Below are positions 21,447 to 29,318 of a stretch of DNA of 32,296 bases, one piece after another. The position numbers and the translations under genes are program-made. This stretch comes from a virus. The stretch covers positions 1 to 32,296 of the IMG/VR virus record IMGVR_UViG_3300025122_000085, one strand, 5' to 3'. Below the pieces are notes generated by a model. The model was given only the letters and a program-made list of their open reading frames with translations. It had not been told where the DNA came from and did not search any database. Every line of letters starts with the position of its first letter. The first letter of the stretch is position 1.

Positions 21447-22457
21447 TTATGCTGCGCTGATTCCGCCAAGAACAGCCGTGCCGAGCGGATTGCCAAGAAC
21501 ACATGCGCCATCCCAAAAGATGTCGAAGTTTTCATTCTGGCTGTCATCACGAGCAAGAGGCATCATGGTCGTTGGAGTAAGTTCCTCAATCCATGCGTGC
21601 CGCTTATTGACAATCACGAGCCCTGTTGTCGGGTTCGTGGACTCGCCCGTCAAGGCCGACAAAGCCGAACCACTCCAGGTCATGTCATCGGGCATACCGG
21701 TTGATACCACGATGGGAATTCCGTCGTAGCTTCGGACTCGGAATCCGCCAGCGATTTCAACCATGTCGTTGAACTGTTGTTGAGACTGAAGCGCCGCGTT
21801 GAGCTTTCGAACTCCAAGATACGAACCATAAATGACCACATCAGAGCGAGCAGCAGACCCGCGAACCATGTCAATGGTCTCATCGAGTTTGGCGAGAGTT
21901 AACGAATCGCCTGCTGCGGCGGTCGTGTTTGCTACGACCTGTGCCTGAGTTGCATATGCATTGATTTGCGTCAACAGACCATCAATTTGCCCCGCTACCG
22001 CGCCCGAATCGCCAATGAACAAGGCGCTTTCCAGAGCATTGTTGAAATCGTCGAGTTTGAGGGTCATTTCTTCCGCAAGCACATCGAGATACGACCGACC
22101 GGTTGCCCTGATTTTTCGGGTCACCTGCCCACGAGTGGCAAGAGTCTGATACGTGAAGGTGCTTTGAGCATATGTTCCGGTCGATTCGGTAAGTGCTGCA
22201 GTATCAGCAACCCAGACGTTTCCTGCCGTCATAGTGGCCGCCGTTCGACGGTTCACAATAGCTTGCGCTCCCTGACCAGGCTTACGGGCCAACGTGCCCA
22301 TCGCGCCAAATTCACGCAATGAAAGTTGCTGAATTACGCGATTGACGTAGCTTTGGGTGAGTCGCGTTGCAGCGGTTGTGACCGTAACGGCTCGCTCGAA
22401 GGCTTGACGCTGCTGGTCGCTCATGTTTGCCCATGCGGGCGTGTTGATGCCAGACAT
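21447..22457 (-). CDS. Major capsid protein (HK97 fold)
   Basis: The 336-residue protein forms the icosahedral shell. It has an HK97-type composition. A helical spine region (SYLDVLAEEMTLKLDDFNNALE, about 125-150) is followed by an alpha/beta A-domain. Near the C-terminus, MMPLARDDSQNENFDIFWDGACVLGNP is the typical last strand-turn-strand of the family. There is no long N-terminal delta domain, in line with a separate scaffold encoded upstream. The start has GGAGGT six bases upstream, inside the end of the protease/scaffold gene, and the gene is followed by a strong hairpin. Order (portal, protease-scaffold, capsid) supports the call. Confidence 0.9.
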   Translation of the reverse strand: MSGINTPAWANMSDQQRQAFERAVTVTTAATRLTQSYVNRVIQQLSLREFGAMGTLARKPGQGAQAIVNRRTAATMTAGNVWVADTAALTESTGTYAQSTFTYQTLATRGQVTRKIRATGRSYLDVLAEEMTLKLDDFNNALESALFIGDSGAVAGQIDGLLTQINAYATQAQVVANTTAAAGDSLTLAKLDETIDMVRGSAARSDVVIYGSYLGVRKLNAALQSQQQFNDMVEIAGGFRVRSYDGIPIVVSTGMPDDMTWSGSALSALTGESTNPTTGLVIVNKRHAWIEELTPTTMMPLARDDSQNENFDIFWDGACVLGNPLGTAVLGGISAA

Positions 22458-22459
22458 GA

Positions 22460-24034
22460 TTACCTCCAGGTAGAACGGGTTGCGGGATCAGTGATAACGC
22501 CATCAGCGAGAGCGGCGTAAAGAATGGAGCGAAGGTCTGCCTCAAGCTGTGCTCGGCTTGGCAGTTTGTCCGTCGTAGCAGAGCGGCGTTCGGCTTGCTC
22601 TTGTGCCACTGCAACAAGCGCAGACTCGGCACCGAGTTCTTGTGCTGCCGCACGAACAATGCTGTTTGCATTGGTCAAGTCAACGCGACGTTCAGCCGGA
22701 TGGTGACTGTGTCCGCGGCGTTGAGGCGCTTCGGTTAATTTGCCAACAAGCCCTTCAAGTTCGGCGATTCGATCGCGCATAACGGCCATATCTGGATTCG
22801 GGGCGCTTTCTGGGGCCACCTCAACCTTTTTGGTCGGCTTGTCGTTGTTGTCATCGGCATTAGCGTTTCTTGATACCAGACCCTCAAGTAGAGTTCTCAT
22901 ATCTGTGAGGGTTGCCGCGATTGTGGCAGAACCGTCGGCTGGTGCCTCTGTTGTTTCGCTCTTGGGTCGGTCGCTCATTGCGCCATCCTCCTGCTTGGGT
23001 GAAGTCGTTTCACTGTCTAAAGGAGACGGGCTTCTTTGAGCCTTGTTGTCTTCTTCGATATGTTCACTCGTCTTACCGCTTGTGTCAAGGGCGGTTTCTG
23101 CTTGCTTGATACAGTCAAGCTCTCCTACATCGCTTACAGCGTCGGGCGCCGGCATAACTTCAACCGTCGTTTCCGCATGGCTCGCACCCTTTACATCGGC
23201 ATTGACAGACTGTTTTTCACTATCGTTTGTCGTTCGCGTTTCTACGAGTGGCGCATCTGGCGCTTTTTCTTCTTCTTGGGAAATTAGATCTATCATTTGG
23301 ATTTCCTTTGTCTTTGATGAGCGACTGACATTAGCCATTGCTCCAGATACCGAACGCGAAAGCTCTCCAATCCATGAATCAGGATTTGATGGCCGTCGAG
23401 TTGTTGCAAGATGATCCAACTCGACGCCTTGAATTATAATTCGCTCTACTTCGTCTTGCTCGTTGGTAAGAATCGTAAGCTCTGTAAACCATCCACCAAT
23501 AGACCAGCCTATAGTTTGTCCACGGTCGACCATTTCAACCAAACGCTTGCCGCGCTGGTCTTCTGTGTAGACGGTCGTAACCACCTTCAACAGATATCCT
23601 TCCGTTGGCTCGTTTGTCTTCGCCGCATTTACGACCCTGCCCTCAATCACTTCTGCGTCGATAGTGCGCCCGAAAACTTGATCCCATTCATCCTCATGGT
23701 GCGACGGAACATACGGCACGCCCGCTTTAAATTGCCGCGCCATTACATCAAGCGCCCCTATGCTCATTTCGGTGCCGTGCCAATCAACTGATGTGCTGCT
23801 GGCGATGCCCTCTAACAGCGTTTCGCCATCGCCATTCACTCGCTCCGTTGCTTGCGGTTTTGTTGCCTCTGTCTGATTGGTTGCCTGCAGAGCCGCCCGC
23901 TTCGCGGGCATAGAAAGCAATCCATTAAACGGAAGACGTCCACGCGCAATCCATCGTCCTTCTGATGGTTCGCCCAACCGCTCTAATGCGAGCACATGGT
24001 CATTTTCATTAAGTTTTACAGTCACGCTTTGCAT
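22460..24034 (-). CDS. Head maturation protease fused to scaffold
   Basis: The 524-residue protein has an N-terminal HK97-type prohead protease domain (about 1-230). The segment YVPSHHEDEWDQVFGRTID supplies the histidine (H112 or H113), and GQTIGWSIGGW supplies the serine (S178), followed by a strand and DHLATTRRPSNPD as in family members. The C-terminal part (about 245-524) is acidic, Ser/Thr/Glu-rich and then helical (MRDRIAELEGLVGKLTE), typical of scaffold. Two internal ATGs (residues 247 and 353) have good ribosome sites, so shorter scaffold-only products are likely, as for lambda C/Nu3. The protease cleaves scaffold and itself during capsid maturation. It lies between portal and capsid genes. 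Confidence 0.88.
   Translation of the reverse strand: MQSVTVKLNENDHVLALERLGEPSEGRWIARGRLPFNGLLSMPAKRAALQATNQTEATKPQATERVNGDGETLLEGIASSTSVDWHGTEMSIGALDVMARQFKAGVPYVPSHHEDEWDQVFGRTIDAEVIEGRVVNAAKTNEPTEGYLLKVVTTVYTEDQRGKRLVEMVDRGQTIGWSIGGWFTELTILTNEQDEVERIIIQGVELDHLATTRRPSNPDSWIGELSRSVSGAMANVSRSSKTKEIQMIDLISQEEEKAPDAPLVETRTTNDSEKQSVNADVKGASHAETTVEVMPAPDAVSDVGELDCIKQAETALDTSGKTSEHIEEDNKAQRSPSPLDSETTSPKQEDGAMSDRPKSETTEAPADGSATIAATLTDMRTLLEGLVSRNANADDNNDKPTKKVEVAPESAPNPDMAVMRDRIAELEGLVGKLTEAPQRRGHSHHPAERRVDLTNANSIVRAAAQELGAESALVAVAQEQAERRSATTDKLPSRAQLEADLRSILYAALADGVITDPATRSTWR
22976..22993 (-). promoter_or_regulatory. Internal ribosome binding site for a short scaffold product
   Basis: AGGAGG (22992-22987) lies eight bases before an in-frame ATG (22978-22976) inside the protease/scaffold gene. 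Initiation here would give a 172-residue, scaffold-only protein ending at 22460. The site is stronger than that of the full-length gene. Confidence 0.6.
23294..23309 (-). promoter_or_regulatory. Internal ribosome binding site for a longer scaffold product
   Basis: AAAGGA (23309-23304) lies seven bases before an in-frame ATG (23296-23294). The site is exactly at the junction of the protease domain and the acidic region. It would give a 278-residue protein (MIDLISQ start) without the protease. Confidence 0.5.
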
Positions 24035-24118
24035 CGTTTTCTCGTTAAGATGTTTGCGCGCCTGTGGATAGCGTCAATTTGAGTGTATCAGGCTCAGGCG
24101 CAGGTTTCAACATTCGAT

Positions 24119-26569
24119 CTAATAGGTTGGCTTTGGCGGGGGAACGGTTCCTGGCGGATTAGGGGGCATTTCAGTTAACGAAACGGCGGTGCCCGCATTT
24201 ACTTCGTTTTCGGTCCAGAATGTTAGAACACACCGACACAACGCTCCACAAATAGTGCCCTGCCCAGGCAAGACCGATGCTTGGTCAAGTCTTCTGTATC
24301 CGGCGCCTCCCTCATAGGCGCATGTCTTGCAAATTCTTTTGTCTGCGTTGGCAACCCATTCATACATCCATATTGCCACGCGAGATACGCCAGTATCGGG
24401 GTCAATAATTGTACCCGCAGATGCTAACGATTCAAGCGCCGCCACTGACGCAAGCGGAACCATTTTGCCGCTCCAATGATTAATGCGGTGAGCTTGTGCT
24501 GCAAATGTTGCATCGGCCGTTGCCACGACAGCGTACATTTCGGACCCATCGTCTATGTCGTCTATTCGATCTCGCCGCATTGTTGCTCGGTCAATTATGG
24601 TTGCTAACTTTGCCCGCAAGGTTCCAACCAATCCACCCGAATCACCAAGCCATGCCATTGCGTCTATTATATAGTTTTCAGCGGCACGCTCATAATCATA
24701 TTCGGGCAAATTTCCCATCCACTGCTCGGCCGCCGTTACTCCAATTTGCGCTGCATCAACATAATATTGGCTGCACCTCAACTGCCATTTTGCAATCAGC
24801 GCACTGAGCGCCTCGTCAACTTGCCGTTTGGCATACTCTCTACCGACGACCGACATTGTTCCGTTGTAATATGCGGCACGAATAATGGCGGCCACCTCTT
24901 CCGCCGTCTCAATGTAAAGCCCCGTTGCTGTCATGGCATATTCAACTACCGTTTCAGCCAGCGTTTCCAGTGGCACCGTTCTCACGCCAGCAAACTTTGA
25001 ATCATTCTGCCAGCCGCTTGGAAGCCATTCGTTTTTACTTTGCTCACGAAGAATGTTTTTCCACTCTTTATTTACTGGCCCACGCTGCCCGTCTGATGTT
25101 GGCGAGCAACAGTTACTATCGTGCTGAACATGCTGGCGTTGCTGGCGAGTCGAAGCGCTGCGCCCGCCAGTGTTTTGTTCTAAATCTACAGAGTCCTGTT
25201 CTGTGCCCAGTCCGAGGGCTACATCGGTTAATGGCATCGGCCCCATGGCGGTAATCAAGAACGGCGCGTCACCTCCATCAACGGGAAGAAGACCAATATC
25301 GGCTCGAGCTTCGTTGATGGTGATTACGCCATTTCGCAAAAGAACCTCGGCGCGCTTTGCGATATCCAGCCTTTCTTGGGCTGTTGCTGGCAGATTGCGG
25401 TCGAAAACAAATTCAACTTGCGACGAATCAGAAACCAATTGAGGCACAATTTGAGCGTTGAATCTCGCCTGAATGAGTTCAAGAATTGGGGTAATAAGAT
25501 GTGATGACGCTACATCCATCTGCACTTCTGCACTGGCTCTCGGTATGCCTTCGGTTTCGCCGAGTTCTACTGGCGTTACACCGAACACTCGCCAAATAAT
25601 GTGTCGCATCTTGTCGACAACGGAGCCCATTTCCAATTCTTTCATGGACCGACGAAGCTCGACCCACTTTGCCTCTATGCCCTGCGGTTGCGGGCTGGTA
25701 ATGACGCGAATTCGATGGTCTTTACCTCGCATAGATTGCAGGTCCGCTCGCGCCCGTTCCGCAGCAGGCCCCGCCACGCCGCCAAGCACAAGCAGTCCTG
25801 GTGGTATTTCGTCAGCGTCAAGGGCAAGCATGGCGTGTTCGTCTGCCAGAATTACCGCCACGCATTCGTTAATGATCGATTCAATTAAAGGCAGTCCCAG
25901 CGTGGACCGATTGTTTTTGAATAATTGAAAATAGCAAATCTGGTTTGGCTCAAATGAAACGCTTTCTATTTGGTTGTTTTCGGATTCCTGGTCGTAGCGT
26001 ATCAGTCGCCCATGTGCATCAGTGATGGGGAAACACTCGCTGCCAAGCCATGTTGTAATCTCCGCTATTTCGCCAGCAGCGTTTTCTACGATCTCAAGCA
26101 CTCCCGCATCATAAATTAGCAGGTCGGTCGCCATGGCAGTCATTAGTTCTTGCCACGTTGCCCCATCGCTACCTGGCAACGCCAAGAATGTTTCCGCCGC
26201 TTTGCACTCTTTAGTGACTTTTTCATACAATTCTACGTCGTGCGGGTTCACTGTTGGCCTAATGTGCCAATCCCATGTCGCCACGCGCCGCACAATGCTG
26301 TCTATACAGGCGCGAACGTCAGGCGTGTTTTTATACAGCGTCCAATATTGTTCAGGCATTAAAGCGCGATGCTGCCGATAGAATGAATAATGATTGTTCT
26401 GGCTGTCTTGTTCGGCCGTCAACGCCGAATGGCTGTAGCCAAGGCGTTCGCGTGCGCTTGCTGTGCGGCGTGGAACCGATGTAAGCCAACCGCCCGGCTT
26501 TACTGATTTGCGCCTATCGAGAACGACTGTTGTTGCTGGAACGACCTGCAGTTTTTCGCTATACGCCAT
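24119..26569 (-). CDS. Portal protein fused to a MuF-like minor head domain
   Basis: The 816-residue protein is about twice the size of HK97 portals. Residues about 60-460 follow the portal family (YWTLYKNTPDVRACIDSIVRRV; FGVTPVELGETEGIPRASAEVQ), forming the dodecameric DNA channel at the packaging vertex. After a low-complexity hinge near 475-520, residues 520-816 form a helical domain. It ends ADKRICKTCAYEGG, then CGALCRC, the cysteine pattern of Mu F-like minor head proteins (CxxC followed by CxC, a metal site). Fusion of the two usually adjacent genes is known but uncommon. The start has GGAGG seven bases upstream. It is the first gene of the minus-strand morphogenesis operon, and its upstream side is divergent from the plus-strand island. 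Confidence 0.88.
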   Translation of the reverse strand: MAYSEKLQVVPATTVVLDRRKSVKPGGWLTSVPRRTASARERLGYSHSALTAEQDSQNNHYSFYRQHRALMPEQYWTLYKNTPDVRACIDSIVRRVATWDWHIRPTVNPHDVELYEKVTKECKAAETFLALPGSDGATWQELMTAMATDLLIYDAGVLEIVENAAGEIAEITTWLGSECFPITDAHGRLIRYDQESENNQIESVSFEPNQICYFQLFKNNRSTLGLPLIESIINECVAVILADEHAMLALDADEIPPGLLVLGGVAGPAAERARADLQSMRGKDHRIRVITSPQPQGIEAKWVELRRSMKELEMGSVVDKMRHIIWRVFGVTPVELGETEGIPRASAEVQMDVASSHLITPILELIQARFNAQIVPQLVSDSSQVEFVFDRNLPATAQERLDIAKRAEVLLRNGVITINEARADIGLLPVDGGDAPFLITAMGPMPLTDVALGLGTEQDSVDLEQNTGGRSASTRQQRQHVQHDSNCCSPTSDGQRGPVNKEWKNILREQSKNEWLPSGWQNDSKFAGVRTVPLETLAETVVEYAMTATGLYIETAEEVAAIIRAAYYNGTMSVVGREYAKRQVDEALSALIAKWQLRCSQYYVDAAQIGVTAAEQWMGNLPEYDYERAAENYIIDAMAWLGDSGGLVGTLRAKLATIIDRATMRRDRIDDIDDGSEMYAVVATADATFAAQAHRINHWSGKMVPLASVAALESLASAGTIIDPDTGVSRVAIWMYEWVANADKRICKTCAYEGGAGYRRLDQASVLPGQGTICGALCRCVLTFWTENEVNAGTAVSLTEMPPNPPGTVPPPKPTY

Positions 26570-26630
26570 TCTTCCTCCATTTTAAACCTATCACATTCGT
26601 TTCTTTTTAACCGATATTGCCTATGTTCGA

Positions 26631-26659
26631 TTGACCTCTAACCTGTGCCGTAGTATTGT
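26631..26659 (+). promoter_or_regulatory. Sigma70-type promoter for the plus-strand island
   Basis: TTGACC (26631-26636), a 17-base spacer and TATTGT (26654-26659) lie just upstream of the first plus-strand gene. The -10 region and the leader after it match the leaders at 30248-30276 and 29921-29948 on the other strand. Confidence 0.6.
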
Positions 26660-26678
26660 ATTACCAACAAGGGAGAAG
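26650..26678 (+). repeat. Repeated promoter-leader block, copy 1
   Basis: This 29-base block contains GTAGTATTG, then TATTACCAACAAGGGAGAAG, ending with the ribosome site of the gene at 26681. It differs from the copy at 30248-30276 at only two positions. Confidence 0.85.
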
Positions 26679-26680
26679 TG

Positions 26681-26902
26681 ATGGGCGCATTTATTTTAAT
26701 GATGGCGAATTGTATAAGCTGCAATAGCCCCATTTGCTTTAATCCGGTTCATGTTCCAAGCGTCCGAGTGAAGGGCGTTCGTGAGCCACTTTGCAAAGAA
26801 TGTTTTAATGCCTGGAATTTCATTCATCGCATTAGCCATGGGCTTGCGCCCGTTGCCATTCATTTAAACGCCTATGCCGGCGAACCCGAGGAAAACTGCT
26901 AA
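26681..26902 (+). CDS. Small zinc-finger-like protein
   Basis: The 73-residue protein has C11-x2-C14, C19, C38-x2-C41 and a histidine-rich C-terminal half, consistent with one structural zinc site. I recognise no family. The ATG at 26681 is chosen because GGGAGAAG lies just upstream at the same spacing as at other copies of the repeated leader; a GTG one codon earlier is possible. The stop overlaps the next ATG (TAATG). It is the first gene of the plus-strand island. Confidence 0.65.
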   Translation: MGAFILMMANCISCNSPICFNPVHVPSVRVKGVREPLCKECFNAWNFIHRISHGLAPVAIHLNAYAGEPEENC

Positions 26903-27240
26903 TGGCAAATATAACGTGGTCAATTCGTATTCTTGGTTCAGCAAGCCAGGCTTTAGGCTTTGCCAATGGCGAGGCGCGATATCTGACTGAATACCAGCCA
27001 CACACTGTTGAATGCTGCGTAATAACGGGCGACCAACGATATGGCCGCATCCTTACCTCGCCACACTTGGACAGCGCATTGGTTTTTGCTTGTGTGGAAG
27101 ACGCGCTCGGTTGCGTTCATACGGTAAGCCGCACGCTACCATGGCGACCCGATGGCGAACCAAACAAGCCACTGTTGGCATTTCATCTTCAACTGGTAGA
27201 GAACCGAACCGGAAACGGAAAGGAGTGGACCCATGGATAA
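26902..27240 (+). CDS. Uncharacterised phage protein
   Basis: The 112-residue protein is predicted as mostly beta strands with scattered Cys (C38, C39, C64, C70) and a hydrophilic C-terminal tail (QLVENRTGNGKEWTHG). It is translationally coupled to the preceding zinc-finger gene (TAATG) and overlaps the next gene by eight bases; the next gene's ribosome site (AAAGGAG) lies inside it. No family or motif is recognised. Confidence 0.55.
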   Translation: MANITWSIRILGSASQALGFANGEARYLTEYQPHTVECCVITGDQRYGRILTSPHLDSALVFACVEDALGCVHTVSRTLPWRPDGEPNKPLLAFHLQLVENRTGNGKEWTHG

Positions 27241-27835
27241 AGCTGCCATCGTTTGTGAGGCGCGACAATTATTTAACGATGCGTTCGTTAGCAAAAAAGC
27301 GGGCATATCCGTTCTTCCTCGGGCGGCGTGTTTGTATCACACTGTCTGTCTTATGATGGTTGGACACCGGCATGGATTAAACCTTATGCCACAAGCCGGC
27401 GCAGCGGCGTGGCCACGCATAAACATGGCGCACGATGACGGCGTGGTCGACACGCACTTTGCCTATGAATGGCCGGGAATAGACCATCCCGATGTAATGT
27501 CGCGTATCGCCATCGGGGCAATGCCCGAAATGCACGTCTGGGCCGCCGATGCTGACAGCCGAGAAATTATCGACACAACGACCCGCTATTTAATCGACCA
27601 ATGCCAATTGCAGGCCAAACTGCAATGGACAGCGGACACGCCCCCTGACTTTTTTTGGGGAGCGCCCGATGCCTTGCCTGATTTGTGGTTCTACAGGCCC
27701 GATATGCAAGCTATTCATTTAATAGCTAATGCCATCAAAGATTCAATCAATCGTGTAAGCCTTGTTTTGCGAGGTTTCAACCTAACTATTTCGCCAGATA
27801 CCGACATTATTACCGCCACTCGGGAGGCGCAATGA
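27233..27835 (+). CDS. Putative Cys-His-Asp protein, papain/transglutaminase-like fold
   Basis: The 200-residue protein has C33 at the start of a helix (RAACLYHTVCLMMVGHRHG) and a strand HFAYEW. It then has HVWAADAD (H101-V-W) and EIIDTTTRYL (D114). Order and spacing of Cys, His-x-Trp and Asp after a hairpin match the catalytic triad pattern of the transglutaminase/papain-like superfamily, seen in many phage and mobile-element proteins of unknown function. It could be a peptidase, amidase or inactive relative. Substrate is unknown. There is no signal peptide. AAAGGAG before the start supports it, and its stop overlaps the lipoprotein gene (ATGA). Confidence 0.55.
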   Translation: MDKAAIVCEARQLFNDAFVSKKAGISVLPRAACLYHTVCLMMVGHRHGLNLMPQAGAAAWPRINMAHDDGVVDTHFAYEWPGIDHPDVMSRIAIGAMPEMHVWAADADSREIIDTTTRYLIDQCQLQAKLQWTADTPPDFFWGAPDALPDLWFYRPDMQAIHLIANAIKDSINRVSLVLRGFNLTISPDTDIITATREAQ

Positions 27836-28068
27836 ATCCATACATCATTATCATTTCACTTCTTGTGTTCGGCGGATGCTACATCCAGCCACGCCCATTG
27901 CCTAACTGGAAAGCCGACCGGCTATCTCGTCGTGGCCAACTGCCATGCAGTTCATGGCATAAAGGACAACGCCTTGGCGATGGCAAACGAGTTGTTCGGG
28001 TTGGAAACGGGTACATCACCATCCGTCTTCGGTCAGGAGAAACGATCAACATGGGATGCGCGCCATGA
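27832..28068 (+). CDS. Small lipoprotein
   Basis: The 78-residue protein starts with IIIISLLVFGGC, a lipoprotein signal with a lipobox-like sequence (F-G-G-C, Cys16). The mature part is short, basic and rich in Gly/Arg with two more Cys. It would be anchored in a membrane of the host cell. Phage lipoproteins of this size include outer-membrane spanins and superinfection-exclusion (Cor/Llp-like) proteins; neither is shown by sequence. GGAGG lies six bases before the ATG, which overlaps the preceding stop. Confidence 0.65.
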   Translation: MNPYIIIISLLVFGGCYIQPRPLPNWKADRLSRRGQLPCSSWHKGQRLGDGKRVVRVGNGYITIRLRSGETINMGCAP

Positions 28069-28355
28069 ACGCCTATATTCAACAAATCAACAAAACCATA
28101 GAAGAGCTACAGCGCCTTCGTCAGATTTTAAACGACGGGTTCCGCGATGGGAACCATTCAGGGTGCGAGAGTTTGGCACAATACGACAGCGGAGCCTACC
28201 TTCTCCTATCACAAGAGGGTGCTGTGCTGGCTGTAAGCGGCAACAGTGAGTTCAATGACATTGACAAGCATCCTGCGGAGAAGGGAATTATTGTTTGTGT
28301 CGCTGGAAACTATTCGCCACCTGCTGATCTGGCCCCCGCAGGAGGTGAAAAGTGA
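28065..28355 (+). CDS. Uncharacterised phage protein
   Basis: The 96-residue protein begins with a helix having heptad spacing (YIQQINKTIEELQRLRQIL), then a short beta-rich half (GAYLLLSQEGAVLAVSGN) and a proline-rich end. The ATG at 28065 overlaps the stop of the lipoprotein gene (ATGA) and is preferred over the ATG at 28056. The next gene starts with GTGA over this stop. Function unknown. Confidence 0.6.
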   Translation: MNAYIQQINKTIEELQRLRQILNDGFRDGNHSGCESLAQYDSGAYLLLSQEGAVLAVSGNSEFNDIDKHPAEKGIIVCVAGNYSPPADLAPAGGEK

Positions 28356-28810
28356 GTGTTGACCATCAATGTTTCTATTGCGGTGAGTGTTTTGACCCCT
28401 GCCTAATGCACGCCAACAACGACGGGCACACCATCTGTGCCACCTGCATTGCTCTTGAGTGGATCGAACACAACCTCACCAAGGCGTCCAAAGCGGTAAA
28501 TGACGAGAAATTGCGTTCATGGAAAATGACACTAACGAGCGATATTCGCAACAGTCCCTCTAAGCTCCTTGAAAAAGAAAAAAACGACTTTCCACGAAAA
28601 GTCTTTACCTGCACCATTCAGGACATCAAAGCCTATCTCGCAACACATCCCCCGGCCCCGCCCCGGAATCTAATGTCCATAGAAGACATAGAGCAAACCT
28701 TGCGAGACGCGCGATGGGGCGGGCCGGATGACAGCTATGCTGAACTTGAAGAAGCGCTCCGCGACGCCATTGAACATATCTGCAGACTCACGCCTACTTT
28801 GTGTCGGTAG
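28352..28810 (+). CDS. Zinc-finger protein, last gene of the plus-strand island
   Basis: The 152-residue protein has a Cys cluster at its N-terminus (C7, C10, C13, C17, then C29-x2-C32), fitting one or two zinc sites, and a helical, charged remainder. The GTG start overlaps the previous stop (GTGA) and has GGAGG about seven bases upstream. Its 3' end overlaps the converging minus-strand gene by 17 bases, so no room remains for a standard terminator between the two clusters. No family is recognised. Confidence 0.65.
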   Translation: MSVDHQCFYCGECFDPCLMHANNDGHTICATCIALEWIEHNLTKASKAVNDEKLRSWKMTLTSDIRNSPSKLLEKEKNDFPRKVFTCTIQDIKAYLATHPPAPPRNLMSIEDIEQTLRDARWGGPDDSYAELEEALRDAIEHICRLTPTLCR

Positions 28811-29063
28811 CGGGTTCGTCTTTGGGTGCTGGTAATTGGTTCGCCTCTACAGCCTCTACAGCCTCTACAGCCTCTACAGACTCTACAGCCGGTTCAGGTG
28901 AAGGGATAGCCTTCAGCATTTGTAAGATTTCCGACATGGAGGCAGCGACCTGTTCAACGTTCGCCACGGGCGGCACGGGGGCAGGTTCCTCTATTTTTGT
29001 GGGCTCGGTCTTGGTTGGCTCGTCGGCCCAACAAAGTGTGATCAAAAAAACAAAGATTCCCAT
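28794..29063 (-). CDS. Small exported repeat protein
   Basis: The start at 29063 gives an 89-residue protein, two bases after the stop of the upstream membrane-protein gene and with AAGG upstream. The first 13 residues (MGIFVFLITLCWA) look like a short signal peptide with cleavage after CWA. The rest is low-complexity and acidic: PTKTEPTKIEEPAPVPP, then a helix, then VESVEAVEAVEAVEAN encoded by tandem 9-base repeats. With its neighbour it makes a small pair, one membrane-anchored and one exported, which recalls lysis accessory (spanin-like) pairs. There is no true lipobox (LITLC has Leu before Cys), so this is only a suggestion. Confidence 0.55.
   Translation of the reverse strand: MGIFVFLITLCWADEPTKTEPTKIEEPAPVPPVANVEQVAASMSEILQMLKAIPSPEPAVESVEAVEAVEAVEANQLPAPKDEPATDTK
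28850..28893. repeat. Tandem 9-bp repeat
   Basis: About five copies of the unit CTCTACAGC (plus strand) lie inside the small exported protein gene, with one unit carrying a substitution (GACTCTACAGC). On the minus strand they encode Val-Glu-Ala repeats. This is the kind of array that changes copy number by slippage. Confidence 0.85.
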
Positions 29064-29064
29064 G

Positions 29065-29256
29065 TCATTGCCTTGGATGAATGCGTTGAATCTCGCCAAA
29101 AATGGCTTCCGTTGTTGCTTGCATTTGGTCGACTTGATTTTCAATAACTGCCAAGCGGCTTTTGACCTCAACAACAAGCGCCATGGACCCTATGACGGCA
29201 GCAGTTAATATTGCGAGCACTACCTTTTCTACAGACCTGTTTAGCGCAGCCGACAT
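29065..29256 (-). CDS. Small membrane protein with coiled-coil tail
   Basis: The 63-residue protein has a transmembrane segment (VVLAILTAAVIGSMALVV, residues 12-29) followed by a helix with heptad pattern (AVIENQVDQMQATTEAIFGEI). The topology resembles the 100-residue protein at 316-618. Ribosome site GAGGGGGG lies seven bases before the ATG. It may be a holin-like or inner-membrane spanin-like component, possibly acting with the exported protein encoded just downstream. No family is recognised. Confidence 0.6.
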   Translation of the reverse strand: MSAALNRSVEKVVLAILTAAVIGSMALVVEVKSRLAVIENQVDQMQATTEAIFGEIQRIHPRQ

Positions 29257-29318
29257 CGTCCATCCCCCCTCACTTCATTGTCATTGTAACACTGCTGACC
29301 GCGCCTACCGAAACAGGG

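Noticed and set aside
22312-22671. 119-residue minus-strand ORF across the capsid and protease junction
   Set aside because: It overlaps two well-supported genes in another frame and shows no protein-like features.
26570-26630. A minus-strand promoter for the portal operon
   Set aside because: No convincing -35/-10 pair was found before the portal gene; AT-rich sequence and a TGATAG near 26593 are not enough.
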